From Lachnospiraceae bacterium (GTDB taxonomy: Bacteria; Bacillota; Clostridia; Lachnospirales; Lachnospiraceae), in contig JAJQCQ010000093.1 of the NCBI GenBank assembly GCA_021202635.1, positions 81,910 through 145,909 on the forward strand: a stretch of 64,000 nucleotides of DNA, in the 5' to 3' direction. The position numbers and the translations under genes were made by a program. Of this stretch, positions 53,886 to 63,567 are shown piece by piece (the stretch's first letter is position 1; each line of letters opens with the position of its first letter). A model generated the notes under the pieces. That model was given only the letters and a program-made list of their open reading frames with translations, had not been told where the DNA came from and searched no databases.

Positions 53886-55445
53886 TCAGTGACCCCCCCT
53901 TCCGGTCCTGTCCATCCGCTTTGCCCCCGCCATGTAAAGGCCAAGCTCCTCGACGGTCACCTGCTTCGGGTCAAACTCACCGACAATCTCACCCTCATAC
54001 ATCACCAGAATGCGGTCTGACACATTCATGACCTCGTCCAGCTCCAGGCTGATCAGAAGCACACCCTTCCCGGCGTCTCTCTGCGCCACGATCTGCTTAT
54101 GAATGTACTCAATCGCGCCGACATCCAGTCCGCGGGTCGGCTGCACCGCAATCAGAAGCTCCGGGTTCTTGTCAATCTCACGCGCGACAATCGCCTTCTG
54201 CTGGTTGCCGCCCGACATTGAACGGGCAACAGTCACCGGTCCCTGGCCGGAACGCACGTCATACTGCTCGATCAGGCGCTCCGCGTACTCCCTTATCTCT
54301 TTGCGCTTTAAAAAGCCCGCCTTGTTCGTAAACTGCGGCTCAAAATAGCGCTGCAGCACCATATTATTCTCCAGAGAATAATCCAGAACCAGGCCATGCT
54401 TGTGACGATCCTCCGGAATATGGCTCATACCCATGACCGAACGTTTGCGGATCGGCGCGTGGGTAATGTCCTGTCCGTCCAGGGTGATCGTCCCTTCCTT
54501 TACCGGCTCCAGACCGGACAGCCCATAGACGAACTCCGTCTGGCCGTTCCCGTCAATCCCGGCGATACATACGATCTCACCGCGCCGCACCTGAAGAGAA
54601 ACATTGTGTACCGCGTCATTTTTATGCCGTTTCGACGCGACAGACATATTTTTGATATCAAGTACGACATCTTTGGGCTTCGCCTCATCCTTTTCGACGA
54701 CAAAATTCACGTTACGCCCCACCATCATCGCAGAGAGCGCTTCCGGCGTCGTATCCTTTGTCTCTACCGTGCCGACGTATTTGCCCTTGCGGAGCACCGT
54801 GCAGCGGTCAGACACTTCCATAATCTCTGAAAGCTTATGAGAAATAAAGAGAATACTCTTACCCTCTGCGGCCAGATTCTTCATGATGTGCATGAGTTCC
54901 TGAATCTCCTGCGGCGTCAGCACCGCGGTCGGCTCGTCAAAAATCAGAATCTCATTGTCCCGGTAAAGCATCTTCAGAATCTCCGTTCTCTGCTGCATGC
55001 CTACCGTAATATCTTCAATCAGAGCGTCCGGCTCTACCTTCAGGCCATATTTTTCCGAAAGCTCCACCACCTTTTTGCGGGCTTCCGCTTTTTTCAGAAA
55101 GCCATGGCTGACCGGCTCCACGCCAAGAATAATATTATCCAGTACACTGAAGCACTCGACCAGCTTAAAATGCTGATGCACCATTCCAATGCCGAGGTCA
55201 TTCGCGTCGTTCGGGTCTTTGATCTCCACCCGCTGCCCATCCTTGCGAATCTCCCCCTCTTCCGGCTGATACAGGCCAAACAAAACGCTCATCAGGGTCG
55301 ATTTTCCTGCTCCGTTCTCTCCTAAGAGCGCGTGTATCTCGCCTTTTCTCAGCTGAAGCGTAATGTCATCATTGGCAATGATTCCCGGAAAGCGCTTTGT
55401 AATATGGAGCATCTCTATCGCATACTCACCCGTGTTTTTTCCCAA
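53886..55445 (-). CDS. Nucleoside-type ABC transporter ATPase (NupO/YufO-like)
   Basis: The 519-residue protein carries two ABC domains. The first has Walker A GENGAGKS, the signature [12 protein letters not shown] and [15 protein letters not shown]; the second has [25 protein letters not shown] and [14 protein letters not shown]. The diverged second Walker A and its RGLDVGA loop are usual for the sugar/nucleoside (CUT2/BMP) subfamily. A terminator-like hairpin separates it from the binding-protein gene. Confidence 0.93.
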   Translation of the reverse strand: MGKNTGEYAIEMLHITKRFPGIIANDDITLQLRKGEIHALLGENGAGKSTLMSVLFGLYQPEEGEIRKDGQRVEIKDPNDANDLGIGMVHQHFKLVECFSVLDNIILGVEPVSHGFLKKAEARKKVVELSEKYGLKVEPDALIEDITVGMQQRTEILKMLYRDNEILIFDEPTAVLTPQEIQELMHIMKNLAAEGKSILFISHKLSEIMEVSDRCTVLRKGKYVGTVETKDTTPEALSAMMVGRNVNFVVEKDEAKPKDVVLDIKNMSVASKRHKNDAVHNVSLQVRRGEIVCIAGIDGNGQTEFVYGLSGLEPVKEGTITLDGQDITHAPIRKRSVMGMSHIPEDRHKHGLVLDYSLENNMVLQRYFEPQFTNKAGFLKRKEIREYAERLIEQYDVRSGQGPVTVARSMSGGNQQKAIVAREIDKNPELLIAVQPTRGLDVGAIEYIHKQIVAQRDAGKGVLLISLELDEVMNVSDRILVMYEGEIVGEFDPKQVTVEELGLYMAGAKRMDRTGRGGH

Positions 55446-55465
55446 CTTTCCATTTCCTCCTTCGA

Positions 55466-55496
55466 AAAAGAGCAGGCCAGCTCAGCCCGCTCTTTT
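55466..55496 (-). terminator. Attenuating hairpin between the binding protein and ATPase genes
   Basis: Arms AAAAGAGC/GCTCTTTT (55466-55473 and 55489-55496), followed on the minus strand by TTTTTCG. It could make the binding protein more abundant than the membrane parts. Confidence 0.7.
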
Positions 55497-55555
55497 GTTT
55501 TCAGCCAATATAACTCCTGCACACGCTATATGCGCGAAGCAGTATTTGTTCCTGA

Positions 55556-56746
55556 TTACTTAATATTGCCGTAAGCATTCACAGTAACGGTCACGCCCAT
55601 CGCTTCCAGGCCAGCCTCATCCAGCTCAAGTGTCGTGTCGTTATTCACTGTGATCTCTCCGTTGTACATAGAAGCTACCAGAGCAGCGTAATCATCCTCT
55701 GTGAAATCATCGCTCCACTGCGTAGATTCTCCAAGCTGTACATAGTTCTCAGACGGAGTCTCGGATACCAGGCCAAGGTTCTGGATCTGGCCTACGTACG
55801 CATCCCAGTTGTCATTGATGATGATCTCGGTCAGAAGGGTATTTACAGTAGCTGCCAGACCCTTCATCGCGGAGGTAACCGTCATGCCCTCGCCATAAGC
55901 GCCGTCGATGATACCAGCCTGATCTACGTCAACGCCGATAACCTTGCCGTCCACCTTTGCAGCAGCCTCAGCCGCTGATGTGTAGATGCCGCCGCCGCAT
56001 GCGAAGACTACTTCCACGCCGTTGGTCTGATACCAGGTATCCATGTAAGCAGTGATATCGGAATCGCCATAGAACTGGTTGCCATATACATACTCAACGG
56101 TCACTTCGTCAGATACGCCAAGCTCTGCCGCCGCATCGCTGATGCCCTGTACAAAGCCGCATCCGTAACGGATAACAGCCGGAACTGCCATGCCGCCCAG
56201 GAAGCCGATGTGACGATAGCCAAGCTTCACAGCCGCAACGCCTGCCATGTAACCAGCCAGCTCTTCCTGATAGATCGCGATGTAGACATTGTCTGAATAA
56301 TAGTAATCGGTTACTTCCCAGTTCTCCGGAACATAGTCGTAATTCGGCTCCGCATACTCAAGGATGTCGCCAGCTCCAACGTCCAGCGCGACAAACTTCA
56401 CATCCGGATACATCTCAGCGGTCTCAACGATCGTGCCTGCGAATGCATAGCCCGGCATAACGATAACATTGTAGCCCTCAGCTACGGCCTGATCTACGCT
56501 CTCTACACGCGCTGCGGTTGAGTCATCGGTTGGTTTGTAATACTGGAACTCGATGCCGTTCTCCTCGCAGAATGCGGCACATGCTTCATAGGTCGTCTGG
56601 TTGAAGGACTGGTCTGTGATATCGCCATAGTCGGTAACCATAGCTACCTTGTAGGTCTCTTCCTCTGCGGAAGCAAACGAGGGCGCTGCGGAAAGTGCCA
56701 TAGCGCCAGCCATCAGTACTGCTAATGCCTTGCTCATTCTTTTCAT
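55556..56746 (-). CDS. BMP-family nucleoside-binding protein (NupN/YufN-like)
   Basis: The 396-residue protein has a signal peptide ending near PSFASAEE, then the BMP domain: VAMVTDYGDITDQSFNQTTYEA, GYNVIVMPGYAFAGT, VALDVGAGD and VVFACGGGIYTSAAEAA. It lacks the lipobox cysteine normally present in Gram-positive BMP proteins, so it may be freely secreted or cleaved by signal peptidase I rather than lipid-anchored. It serves as the substrate receptor of the transporter. It starts after an AAAGGAG site. Confidence 0.9.
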   Translation of the reverse strand: MKRMSKALAVLMAGAMALSAAPSFASAEEETYKVAMVTDYGDITDQSFNQTTYEACAAFCEENGIEFQYYKPTDDSTAARVESVDQAVAEGYNVIVMPGYAFAGTIVETAEMYPDVKFVALDVGAGDILEYAEPNYDYVPENWEVTDYYYSDNVYIAIYQEELAGYMAGVAAVKLGYRHIGFLGGMAVPAVIRYGCGFVQGISDAAAELGVSDEVTVEYVYGNQFYGDSDITAYMDTWYQTNGVEVVFACGGGIYTSAAEAAAKVDGKVIGVDVDQAGIIDGAYGEGMTVTSAMKGLAATVNTLLTEIIINDNWDAYVGQIQNLGLVSETPSENYVQLGESTQWSDDFTEDDYAALVASMYNGEITVNNDTTLELDEAGLEAMGVTVTVNAYGNIK

Positions 56747-56944
56747 TTTTGCATACTCCTTTGTTTTTTATTTATCCTTAAGCCAGTACCGGCTCTGGAT
56801 CTGAGTGAACCCCCTGTTTCTGCCTCTGCAGAATTCCCCATCGTCTGCCGCAGGTCAATCGGCAAATAGTACAAGCTGTGCCTCTTTTTCATGCAATGTT
56901 ATACGGCATTACTTCTGTATCGGCACATATCTGAGAACAGTATA
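56747..56944 (-). promoter_or_regulatory. Promoter and structured leader of the transporter operon
   Basis: An extended -10 element TGGTATACT lies at 56939-56944 (TATACT) on the minus strand. The following leader of about 190 bases contains hairpins TTCTGC/GCAGAA (about 56818-56833), TGCCG/CGGCA (about 56850-56868) and CCAG/CTGG. No known riboswitch consensus is recognised. The length and structure suggest attenuation control. Confidence 0.5.
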
Positions 56945-57021
56945 CCACACTTTTCGACAAATTGAACTGTTTTTTCATTTTTTTTACACTCGTTTCCGAA
57001 AAGATTTGCTGATTTTTGTTC

Positions 57022-57050
57022 TTGTTTACAACATCCGACATTCGTGATAA
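57022..57050 (+). promoter_or_regulatory. Possible promoter of the patatin gene
   Basis: TTGTTT (57022-57027) and TGATAA (57045-57050) are separated by 17 bases, about 110 bases upstream of the start and divergent from the transporter promoter. Confidence 0.5.
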
Positions 57051-57160
57051 AATTCCCGGTAACGGCAAACAGGGAAGTCGCTTTCTGCTCTTCCCGCAGA
57101 ACGAATCAGAGGAACTATTTTTCAATGAAATGCCATGAAAAACAAAGGAGGCAGCAGAAA

Positions 57161-58012
57161 ATGAAAATCGGACTTGTATTGGAGGGCGGCGCCATGCGCG
57201 GCATGTATACCGCCGGAATTCTCGATGTCATGATGGAAAACCAGATCAAAATCAATGGCGCGATCGGGGTATCCGCAGGCGCACTGTTCGGCGTAAACTA
57301 TCTCTCCGGGCAAAATGGCCGTGTGATCCGCTACAACAAACGCTTCAACAGTGATAAAAACTATATGGGAATCCTTCCTTTATTAAAGGAAGGAAATATC
57401 ATCAGCACGGAATACGCCTACCATGATGTTCCATATGAGCTGGATGTCTTTGATGACGCAGCCTACCGAAAAGCCGCAGAGAAGATTCCCTTTTACGCAG
57501 TCGTCACCGAGGTTGAGACCGGGAGGCCAAAATACGTCCGCATCCGGAGCGTCTACAAGCAAATGGACGTTCTGCGCGCGTCCGCATCCATGCCCTTTGT
57601 CTCTAAACCCGTAAAAATCGGCGATAGCCGCTATCTGGACGGCGGCATTTCAGACAGCGTCCCCTTCGAGTGGATGTATGGAAATGAATATGACCGGCTG
57701 ATTGTGGTGCTGACCCGCGATCTGTCCTACCGCAAAGAACCAATGTCTCCTGCACTGATCAAAGTCTGTTATCGGAAATACCCCCAGCTGCAAAGCAAGC
57801 TTCTGCGTCGGCATACCGTCTATAATGACGCCGTCGAAGCTCTGAAAAAGCGGGAAGCGGATGGGCAGGCCTTCGTCATCCGTCCCTCTGTTCCGATCGA
57901 GATCGGACGCATTGAGAGCGACCCATCAAAGCTGCAGGCCGTCTACGAGCTGGGGCTGAATGATGGCGAGGCGCAGATCAAAGCGCTGAAAGCTTACCTC
58001 TGGCAAGAATAA
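57161..58012 (+). CDS. Patatin-like phospholipase
   Basis: The 283-residue protein begins MKIGLVLEGGAMRGMYTAGIL (oxyanion loop GGAMRG) and has the catalytic serine in GVSAG (Ser 38) and the catalytic aspartate in DGG (160-162). This RssA/YlbK-type family has a Ser-Asp dyad. It has no signal peptide or membrane segment, so it acts in the cytoplasm. The ATG at 57161 follows AAAGGAGG nine bases upstream. Confidence 0.92.
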   Translation: MKIGLVLEGGAMRGMYTAGILDVMMENQIKINGAIGVSAGALFGVNYLSGQNGRVIRYNKRFNSDKNYMGILPLLKEGNIISTEYAYHDVPYELDVFDDAAYRKAAEKIPFYAVVTEVETGRPKYVRIRSVYKQMDVLRASASMPFVSKPVKIGDSRYLDGGISDSVPFEWMYGNEYDRLIVVLTRDLSYRKEPMSPALIKVCYRKYPQLQSKLLRRHTVYNDAVEALKKREADGQAFVIRPSVPIEIGRIESDPSKLQAVYELGLNDGEAQIKALKAYLWQE

Positions 58013-58024
58013 TCGTAATCTGCT

Positions 58025-58075
58025 GTGTCCCGATCGAACGCCGGCGGCAAACGCCTTTTGTCTTGATCGGGACAC
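58025..58075. terminator. Inverted repeat between convergent patatin and cobC-cbiD genes
   Basis: Perfect 11-bp arms GTGTCCCGATC/GATCGGGACAC (58025-58035 and 58065-58075) enclose a 29-base loop with its own short pairing. It lies between the two convergent genes and may terminate both. Confidence 0.6.
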
Positions 58076-58086
58076 TGATTCATCCA

Positions 58087-60141
58087 TTACAGCTCAGCCT
58101 GATTATCTATCCTTCTGCTCTCTTCCTGCTTTTGGACCATCTCCATTTTTTCCGCCATCATTTTTTCCATCATGCTCTCCGCGCCATCCGTCTCCCCCAG
58201 ATATCCATACTGGTTGGAAAACAGGATGACCTCCGTCTCAAACGCTCTCCTGCAGTGCTTTTGCAGATGAAATTTCACATGGCTCGCCACTTCTGCCATC
58301 GTCTGCGCAAGCCATCCGGTTTCAAGCAAAATACCGACCGCTTCCTCTGTCGTATTCGTATCCAGCAGCCTGCGCACGACTTCCGGCGGCGTCCCGGCCC
58401 GCATTGCCTGCGCCGCAAACAGCTCCGCGCGGCAGTCCGCATGCGCAGAATGAGTATTCATCACGCCTCCGGAAACCTTAATAAACTTCCCAATGTGCGC
58501 AACAAAAAGAATCCCCCTCACACCCAGTTCTTCCGCGATATCCAGCGTCTCACCGACGTAATTACTGCATTTCATGGAATCGTCGGCACTTCGCTGAAAG
58601 AATTCTTCTCTGGCATTTTCTTTCGCAATTAAATTCCCCTGTGAGGTCGCATTCTGCCCAGCCAGTCCCGCCTGCGTCGTTTCTCTCTGCTCCGCTTTCA
58701 TTTTTACAGTTTTTTCCTGCGTTTCCACATCCTGCCTGTCCGGAATCGGGGTGTCAATTGAGGTGCCCCCTCTTCGAATAAAATCCGCGCCATAGTTGCC
58801 CGGCGTAATCAGAATATATTGTTCTCCGTTTGCCACCTTCTGCTTCATCTCCACCCGAATACTGGCGATCAGAGCCTCCTCGCTCATTGGAACCACGATT
58901 CCGCTGGTGCCCAGAATAGAAATGCCGCCTTCAATTCCCAAATGCGGATTAAACGTTCGCTTCGCGATTTCTACCCCCTCTGGTACCGAAATCGTGATTT
59001 TCAGAGCTCCCTGGTATTCGAATACCTCACAGACAGCCTCCACCTCCTGCGCAATCATCGCCCGCGGCACCCGGTTGATTGCTGCCTCTCCGACCGCCTG
59101 CTCCAAACCAGGCTTCGTCACGCGTCCAACGCCCACGCCGCCGTCAATCAGGATTCGCGACTGACTCTTACACTCCTGATTCACTCTGGCAAAGGCCCCA
59201 TCTTCGGGCAACCGCTCTGCCCGCGCATACACCAGAATCCCATCCGTCGCATCCGGATCGTCTCCGGCATACTTGCGAACCGCACAGCTTGCAAAGCCTT
59301 CTGCCAGCTCCTGCTCTTCAACCGGCAAATGAAGCCGAATCCCTTTCGGAGTCAGCAAATCTGCCCGATGACAGATTTGTCCCGACAAAAGCATCTGCGC
59401 CGCCGCTTTTGCCGCCGCAGCAGCACAGCTTCCGGTCGTATAGCCGCAGCGCAGCTTTTTGTTCTTTTTCATGACAAACTGGTCCTCGATCCCAGTTAAT
59501 CCCGGAATGAAGGGCAACGGGTGAATATTCGTCAAACCAATTCGATCTGCGGATTTTCTTTCCCCGGCATTGTCTGGCTGTCCCTCATTACCGGTGCCCG
59601 ATTCCATATCACAGGAAAAACCCTCCGCATTTTTTACCTGCCACGCAAAATAATCCCGATGCGGTCTGGAAAATCGATCCAGAATGGCCATGATCGTCCC
59701 GCCATGCACGACAAAAGCCGCGCTTTTCGCTTCCGCCCTCTGTGCCTCAGCGCAGCCCTCCAGAAACGCGCCACAACATCTTTCGATAAAATCCGATCGC
59801 TTCTCTCCTCCCGGAAATGCGGTCGTACCACCGCTGTCAATCCAGGCCTGGTAGCGGGCGTCCCCTTTCAGTTCTTCGTAATTTTTATACTCAAATTCGC
59901 CAAATCCGCACTCCGCCAATCCCGGCAGCAGCCGGACTTCCTTTTCCGGATATAACGCCTTTGCCGTCTGCACGCACCGTTTCAGCGGACTCGCAAACAC
60001 AAGCTCCGGCCGCGGATAAAAATCCCGGCATTCTTCCAGTTTGCGCAAAGCCTCCTCAGTCAGTGGCTCGTCGGTAGTGCCAACATAGCGGTGTTCCAGA
60101 TTCCCGGCCGTGCTTCCGTGCCGGATCAGATATAGTTCCAT
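58087..60141 (-). CDS. cbiD: CobC-CbiD fusion: phosphoglycerate-mutase-like phosphatase and cobalt-precorrin-5B methyltransferase
   Basis: The 684-residue protein starts with a histidine phosphatase domain (ELYLIRHGSTAGN, VVHGGTIMAI; about 1-190), likely alpha-ribazole phosphatase. CbiD follows from about 225 (KKLRCGYTTGSCAAAAAKAA, ILIDGGVGVGRVTKPGLEQ, HIGKFIKVSGGVMNTHSAHADCR). CbiD methylates C1 of the corrin ring in the anaerobic cobalamin pathway. Between GGTSIDTPIP and NYVGETLDIAEEL sits a charged low-complexity insert of about 60 residues. No other cob/cbi gene and no cobalamin riboswitch are seen nearby. The ATG follows AAGGAG. Confidence 0.9.
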   Translation of the reverse strand: MELYLIRHGSTAGNLEHRYVGTTDEPLTEEALRKLEECRDFYPRPELVFASPLKRCVQTAKALYPEKEVRLLPGLAECGFGEFEYKNYEELKGDARYQAWIDSGGTTAFPGGEKRSDFIERCCGAFLEGCAEAQRAEAKSAAFVVHGGTIMAILDRFSRPHRDYFAWQVKNAEGFSCDMESGTGNEGQPDNAGERKSADRIGLTNIHPLPFIPGLTGIEDQFVMKKNKKLRCGYTTGSCAAAAAKAAAQMLLSGQICHRADLLTPKGIRLHLPVEEQELAEGFASCAVRKYAGDDPDATDGILVYARAERLPEDGAFARVNQECKSQSRILIDGGVGVGRVTKPGLEQAVGEAAINRVPRAMIAQEVEAVCEVFEYQGALKITISVPEGVEIAKRTFNPHLGIEGGISILGTSGIVVPMSEEALIASIRVEMKQKVANGEQYILITPGNYGADFIRRGGTSIDTPIPDRQDVETQEKTVKMKAEQRETTQAGLAGQNATSQGNLIAKENAREEFFQRSADDSMKCSNYVGETLDIAEELGVRGILFVAHIGKFIKVSGGVMNTHSAHADCRAELFAAQAMRAGTPPEVVRRLLDTNTTEEAVGILLETGWLAQTMAEVASHVKFHLQKHCRRAFETEVILFSNQYGYLGETDGAESMMEKMMAEKMEMVQKQEESRRIDNQAEL

Positions 60142-60212
60142 AAGTCACAGCTCCTTTTCTCTCGTCAGCTTACCACAGCGGCGTGACCGCCGCAAGGATT
60201 AAATTATGTGAG

Positions 60213-60241
60213 TTGACGTTTGGAAAAGGATGCTATATAAT
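60213..60241 (+). promoter_or_regulatory. Sigma-A promoter of the second MATE gene
   Basis: TTGACG (60213-60218) and TATAAT (60236-60241) are 17 bases apart, about 95 bases upstream of the start. Confidence 0.8.
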
Positions 60242-60334
60242 CAAGCCCGTTAACAATTATATGAAAAATGCGGGGTTCTCTTTTTCCGGAAGAGAAACAG
60301 TATACCCCCGCGAAAAAACATGGAGGGATAAGAC

Positions 60335-61715
60335 TTGAAAAAAGAACAGACGGTAACGGTAACCGAAGAAAACAAAATGGGCGTCATGCCAGAAAATCGC
60401 CTGCTCATAACGATGGCACTGCCCATGATGATTTCCATGCTGGTGCAGGCGCTCTATAATGTAGTGGACAGTATTTTCGTGTCCAGGATCGGTGAGGATG
60501 CCCTCACCGCCGTATCAATGGCCTTTCCGATGCAAAACCTGCTGATCGGCCTGGCGACCGGTATCGCAGTCGGCATGAATGCCCTGGTCTCCAAAGCACT
60601 CGGTGAGAAAAAATCAGATACCGCAAACCACATGGCCATGCATGGCGTATTTCTGGCTGTCTGTGCGTATCTGCTGTTTCTTGTCCTGGGGCTGACAATT
60701 TCAAGAGTCTTTTTTTGTCATTCAGGGCGCATCGGAAACCATCGCGGATTACGGGCATGACTACCTGTTTATTATCATGTGCTTCAGCTTCGGTGTCTAC
60801 ATTGAGGTCATTTATGAGCGACTTCTGCAGTCGACCGGAAAAACAATCTACACGATGTTCACACAGGGGATCGGCGCGATCATTAATATTATCATGGATC
60901 CTGTGCTGATTTTCGGTATCGGCATTTTCCCGAAAATGGGCATCCGGGGTGCGGCTGCGGCGACCGTTCTCGGTCAGATTGTCGCCGCGATTCTGGCTGT
61001 CATTCTAAATTCCATGAAAAACACGGACCTTCAGCTGAATTTCCGGAAATTTAGACCAGAACTGAAAGCCATCAGCAGCATCCTGTTCATCGGCATTCCG
61101 TCCGTGATTATGGTAGCCATCGGCTCCGTCATGACGTTCTGTGTAAATAAAATTCTGGTCGCATTTTCCTCCACAGCCGTCGCGGTCTTTGGCGTATATT
61201 ATAAGCTGCAAAGCTTTGCCTTTATGCCAGTCTTCGGCATGAACAACGGCATGGTGCCGATCATCGCCTACAACTACGGCGCACAGAAACCGGACCGCAT
61301 TATGAAAACCCTGAAGCTCGCGGTCATCTATGCCACCTGTATCATGGTGATCGCGTTTATCATTATGCAGACCATACCAGGAACGCTCCTTCAGCTTTTC
61401 AGTGCCTCCGAGGAAATGCTCTCGATTGGAATTCCGGCGCTGCGCACGATCAGCCTCAGCTTCCTGTTTGCCGGAGCGAGCGTCATCTGCTCCTCGTTCT
61501 TCCAGGCAATGGGCTGCAGCGTCTACAGTATGGTAATCTCGATCATGCGTCAGCTCGTCTGCCTGATCCCGCTGGCTTTCCTGTTCGCGCAGACAGGCGA
61601 CGTCTCAAAGGTATGGCTTGCCTGGCCGATCGCAGAGATCGTATCCATTTCCTGCGGCCTCTTCTTCCTGAACCGCATCAATAAAAACATGATCAAACCG
61701 ATGCGGCAGGCTTAA
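60335..61715 (+). pseudogene. MATE family efflux transporter, frameshifted
   Basis: The first frame (from the TTG at 60335, preceded by GGAGGG) encodes MPENRLLITMALPMMISMLVQALYNVVDSIFVSRIGEDALTAVS, the MATE start. The second (from about 60720) continues with LFIIMCFSFGVYIEVIYERLLQSTGKT, GIGIFPKMGIRGAAAATV and NNGMVPIIAYNYGAQKP to a normal end. Seven T at 60710-60716 shift the frame. With six, the sequence reads RVFFVIQGASETIADYGHDY across the join. The gene is otherwise intact with promoter and terminator, so it may be a sequencing artefact. Confidence 0.85.
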
Positions 61716-61736
61716 ATCTCAGCTGCCTTGCCAGAC

Positions 61737-61787
61737 AAAAATGTCAGACGGTTTCTCCCTCCTGGGAAAACACCGTCTGACATTTTT
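61737..61787. terminator. Bidirectional terminator between MATE and PIN-like genes
   Basis: Perfect 16-bp arms (61737-61752 and 61772-61787; core ATGTCAGACGGT) enclose a 19-base loop, with A-run and T-run on the outer ends so both directions have a U-tract. Confidence 0.92.
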
Positions 61788-61818
61788 ATAAATGCAGCAT
61801 ATTTTTTTCTATCCATGC

Positions 61819-62757
61819 CTAAAACACAATACAAATTCCATTCGGTTCCATTATTTTTTTTGCCAACTCTCTGCCAGTCATTGATATTTTGTCATTCACT
61901 TTCAAATCATAAGAAGTGATTCCCATTACAACTATATTACCTGATGTTCCCTGTGATATAATATTAAACATTTCTTCTTCAGATATATTTGTCTGTTCCT
62001 GGTATATATATTGCACCAGCTTCGGTGTACTAAACAGGATTATTTTAGCCCCTCGATTCCCTGGATTTGTTCTTCTCATTACAGAATAAATTTTAGCAGC
62101 TGCACCTCTGTCATCCGTTATAACACATAATTTTCCGTCAGAAATTCCCGGTAAGCAAGACATAATATGTAAGCATACTGCCATTAATTCCTCGCCTAAG
62201 TTATCACCATGTTCCTTATTTTTTCTCACTGCTGTAAAAAAACGAAAGTACACATCCGACTGCTTTATATTTTTTCCTGCAATTACTTCTGTTGTGAGTT
62301 TTTTATCATCTTTCAACGTTTCTTCTATCGTGCTTACCGGAGATTTTACTGTTCTGACAGCCCATGTTAAGTATTCATTCATTTTCTCATTTGTGGCAAA
62401 ACATTCAGAAAGAATATCATACGTATATTCCTCGTTGAATATTACAACCTTTACTCCACCGTCACTCAGTCTTTTTATGAAGTTAATAGACTCATTCGCT
62501 AATATATGGCTATATGAAGCAAGTTCCATCATAATACATCTCGTAATAAAAATGATTGCGCCATGTCCCTTATAGAAATTTACCAGAATACTTTTTTCTC
62601 TCTCCGCCAAATGTGAATGTCTCTGAAATGAACAGGCATCATAAAAAGCAATTTTCTCTGCAGAATAAAAAAGATTCCTTATCGCCACAATGTCGGTTTC
62701 AACAAAAGCTTCAATTTCATTGAAGTTATCAGGGTTTTCAGAATATGTCATTTTCAT
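61819..62757 (-). CDS. PIN-like domain protein, putative ribonuclease effector
   Basis: The 312-residue protein is unlike the others in the window and AT-rich. Its N-terminal part has acidic residues spaced as in PIN nucleases: IAFYDACSF (Asp 40), CIMMELASYS (Glu 78), GEELMAVCL (Glu 189-190) and VITDDRGAAAKI (Asp 215-216). A C-terminal half follows with no family I recognise. I infer RNase activity from this pattern only. The ATG at 62757 starts four bases after the ImmA stop, so it is the last gene of a three-gene operon and its probable effector. Confidence 0.55.
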   Translation of the reverse strand: MKMTYSENPDNFNEIEAFVETDIVAIRNLFYSAEKIAFYDACSFQRHSHLAEREKSILVNFYKGHGAIIFITRCIMMELASYSHILANESINFIKRLSDGGVKVVIFNEEYTYDILSECFATNEKMNEYLTWAVRTVKSPVSTIEETLKDDKKLTTEVIAGKNIKQSDVYFRFFTAVRKNKEHGDNLGEELMAVCLHIMSCLPGISDGKLCVITDDRGAAAKIYSVMRRTNPGNRGAKIILFSTPKLVQYIYQEQTNISEEEMFNIISQGTSGNIVVMGITSYDLKVNDKISMTGRELAKKIMEPNGICIVF

Positions 62758-62760
62758 ATC

Positions 62761-63564
62761 TTATTCCCCCTTTATCTTCTTATATAATTCACGCATATTA
62801 AGAAGAACTTTTTCCAGAGTACGTTCATTTATATATTCATTCTCAATATATTCTCTTCCTATCCTATCTACAAATCTCTCGATACGAGAAAAGTCATCTT
62901 TATTAGAGGCATCCATGATACTTTCGTCTAGCCATAAATCCGACAGTCTTTGTCTGATCTGGATTCTATCAACACTTAGAAGACTTTCTATACCCAATTT
63001 TCCTTCTAGCAAGTTTAATTCAAGACATCTAATCAAAACTGCCATATATGGCACTTGATAATATGACACAAGCCTGATTATCGTGTCAATTTCGTTTCCC
63101 TTCGATTCTTCCTTAAAAGTAATATACATCCGCCTAAAATTATTTTCCGGCATTAATAGCATACCAGCAAAAAGATTCGCTGCATATTCCTCCTCATGTT
63201 CAAAATAATTATCATTAGAGAATTCAACTTTAGAAACAAATTCATTTTCCTGACAAAAAACATGATATATTTCATGAGCTATAGCAAAGTTTACATTCAC
63301 TCTAGGCAAGGAAGTGTTAATAACAACATATCCTAAACCATCACCTTTATAGCACAATGCTCCAATCTCATCATCGGCAAACGGCAATTCTAATACAAGG
63401 AACCTTTTCTTTTGAAATGAAGATCTAACAATCTGTAAAATATTTAGAAGATCATTATCATATTCAATTCCGGTAAACGCACAAAATCCTTTTACTTTAG
63501 AATTTATCTCCCCGTAGTTTTTTTCACTATATGCAATGATTTTCCGTAATCGCTCGATATTCAT
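62761..63564 (-). CDS. ImmA/IrrE family metallo-endopeptidase
   Basis: The 267-residue protein has the zinc motif HEIYH (97-101) in NFAIAHEIYHVFCQENEF and the glutamate-rich EEEYAANLFAGMLLMP that supplies the third ligand, typical of COG2856/IrrE. The C-terminal helical part is unassigned. Related ImmA proteases cleave XRE-type repressors to switch on mobile-element genes. The XRE gene lies three bases upstream and is the likely target. AT-rich composition marks it with its neighbours as foreign. Confidence 0.85.
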   Translation of the reverse strand: MNIERLRKIIAYSEKNYGEINSKVKGFCAFTGIEYDNDLLNILQIVRSSFQKKRFLVLELPFADDEIGALCYKGDGLGYVVINTSLPRVNVNFAIAHEIYHVFCQENEFVSKVEFSNDNYFEHEEEYAANLFAGMLLMPENNFRRMYITFKEESKGNEIDTIIRLVSYYQVPYMAVLIRCLELNLLEGKLGIESLLSVDRIQIRQRLSDLWLDESIMDASNKDDFSRIERFVDRIGREYIENEYINERTLEKVLLNMRELYKKIKGE

Positions 63565-63567
63565 TCA

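Noticed and set aside
56747..56938. Known purine, TPP or preQ1 riboswitch before the transporter.
   Set aside because: The conserved core sequences of these classes are not present.
60142..60334. Cobalamin riboswitch near the CobC-CbiD gene.
   Set aside because: No B12 box is present, and the region is occupied by the MATE promoter and a short GCGGCG/CGCCGC palindrome.
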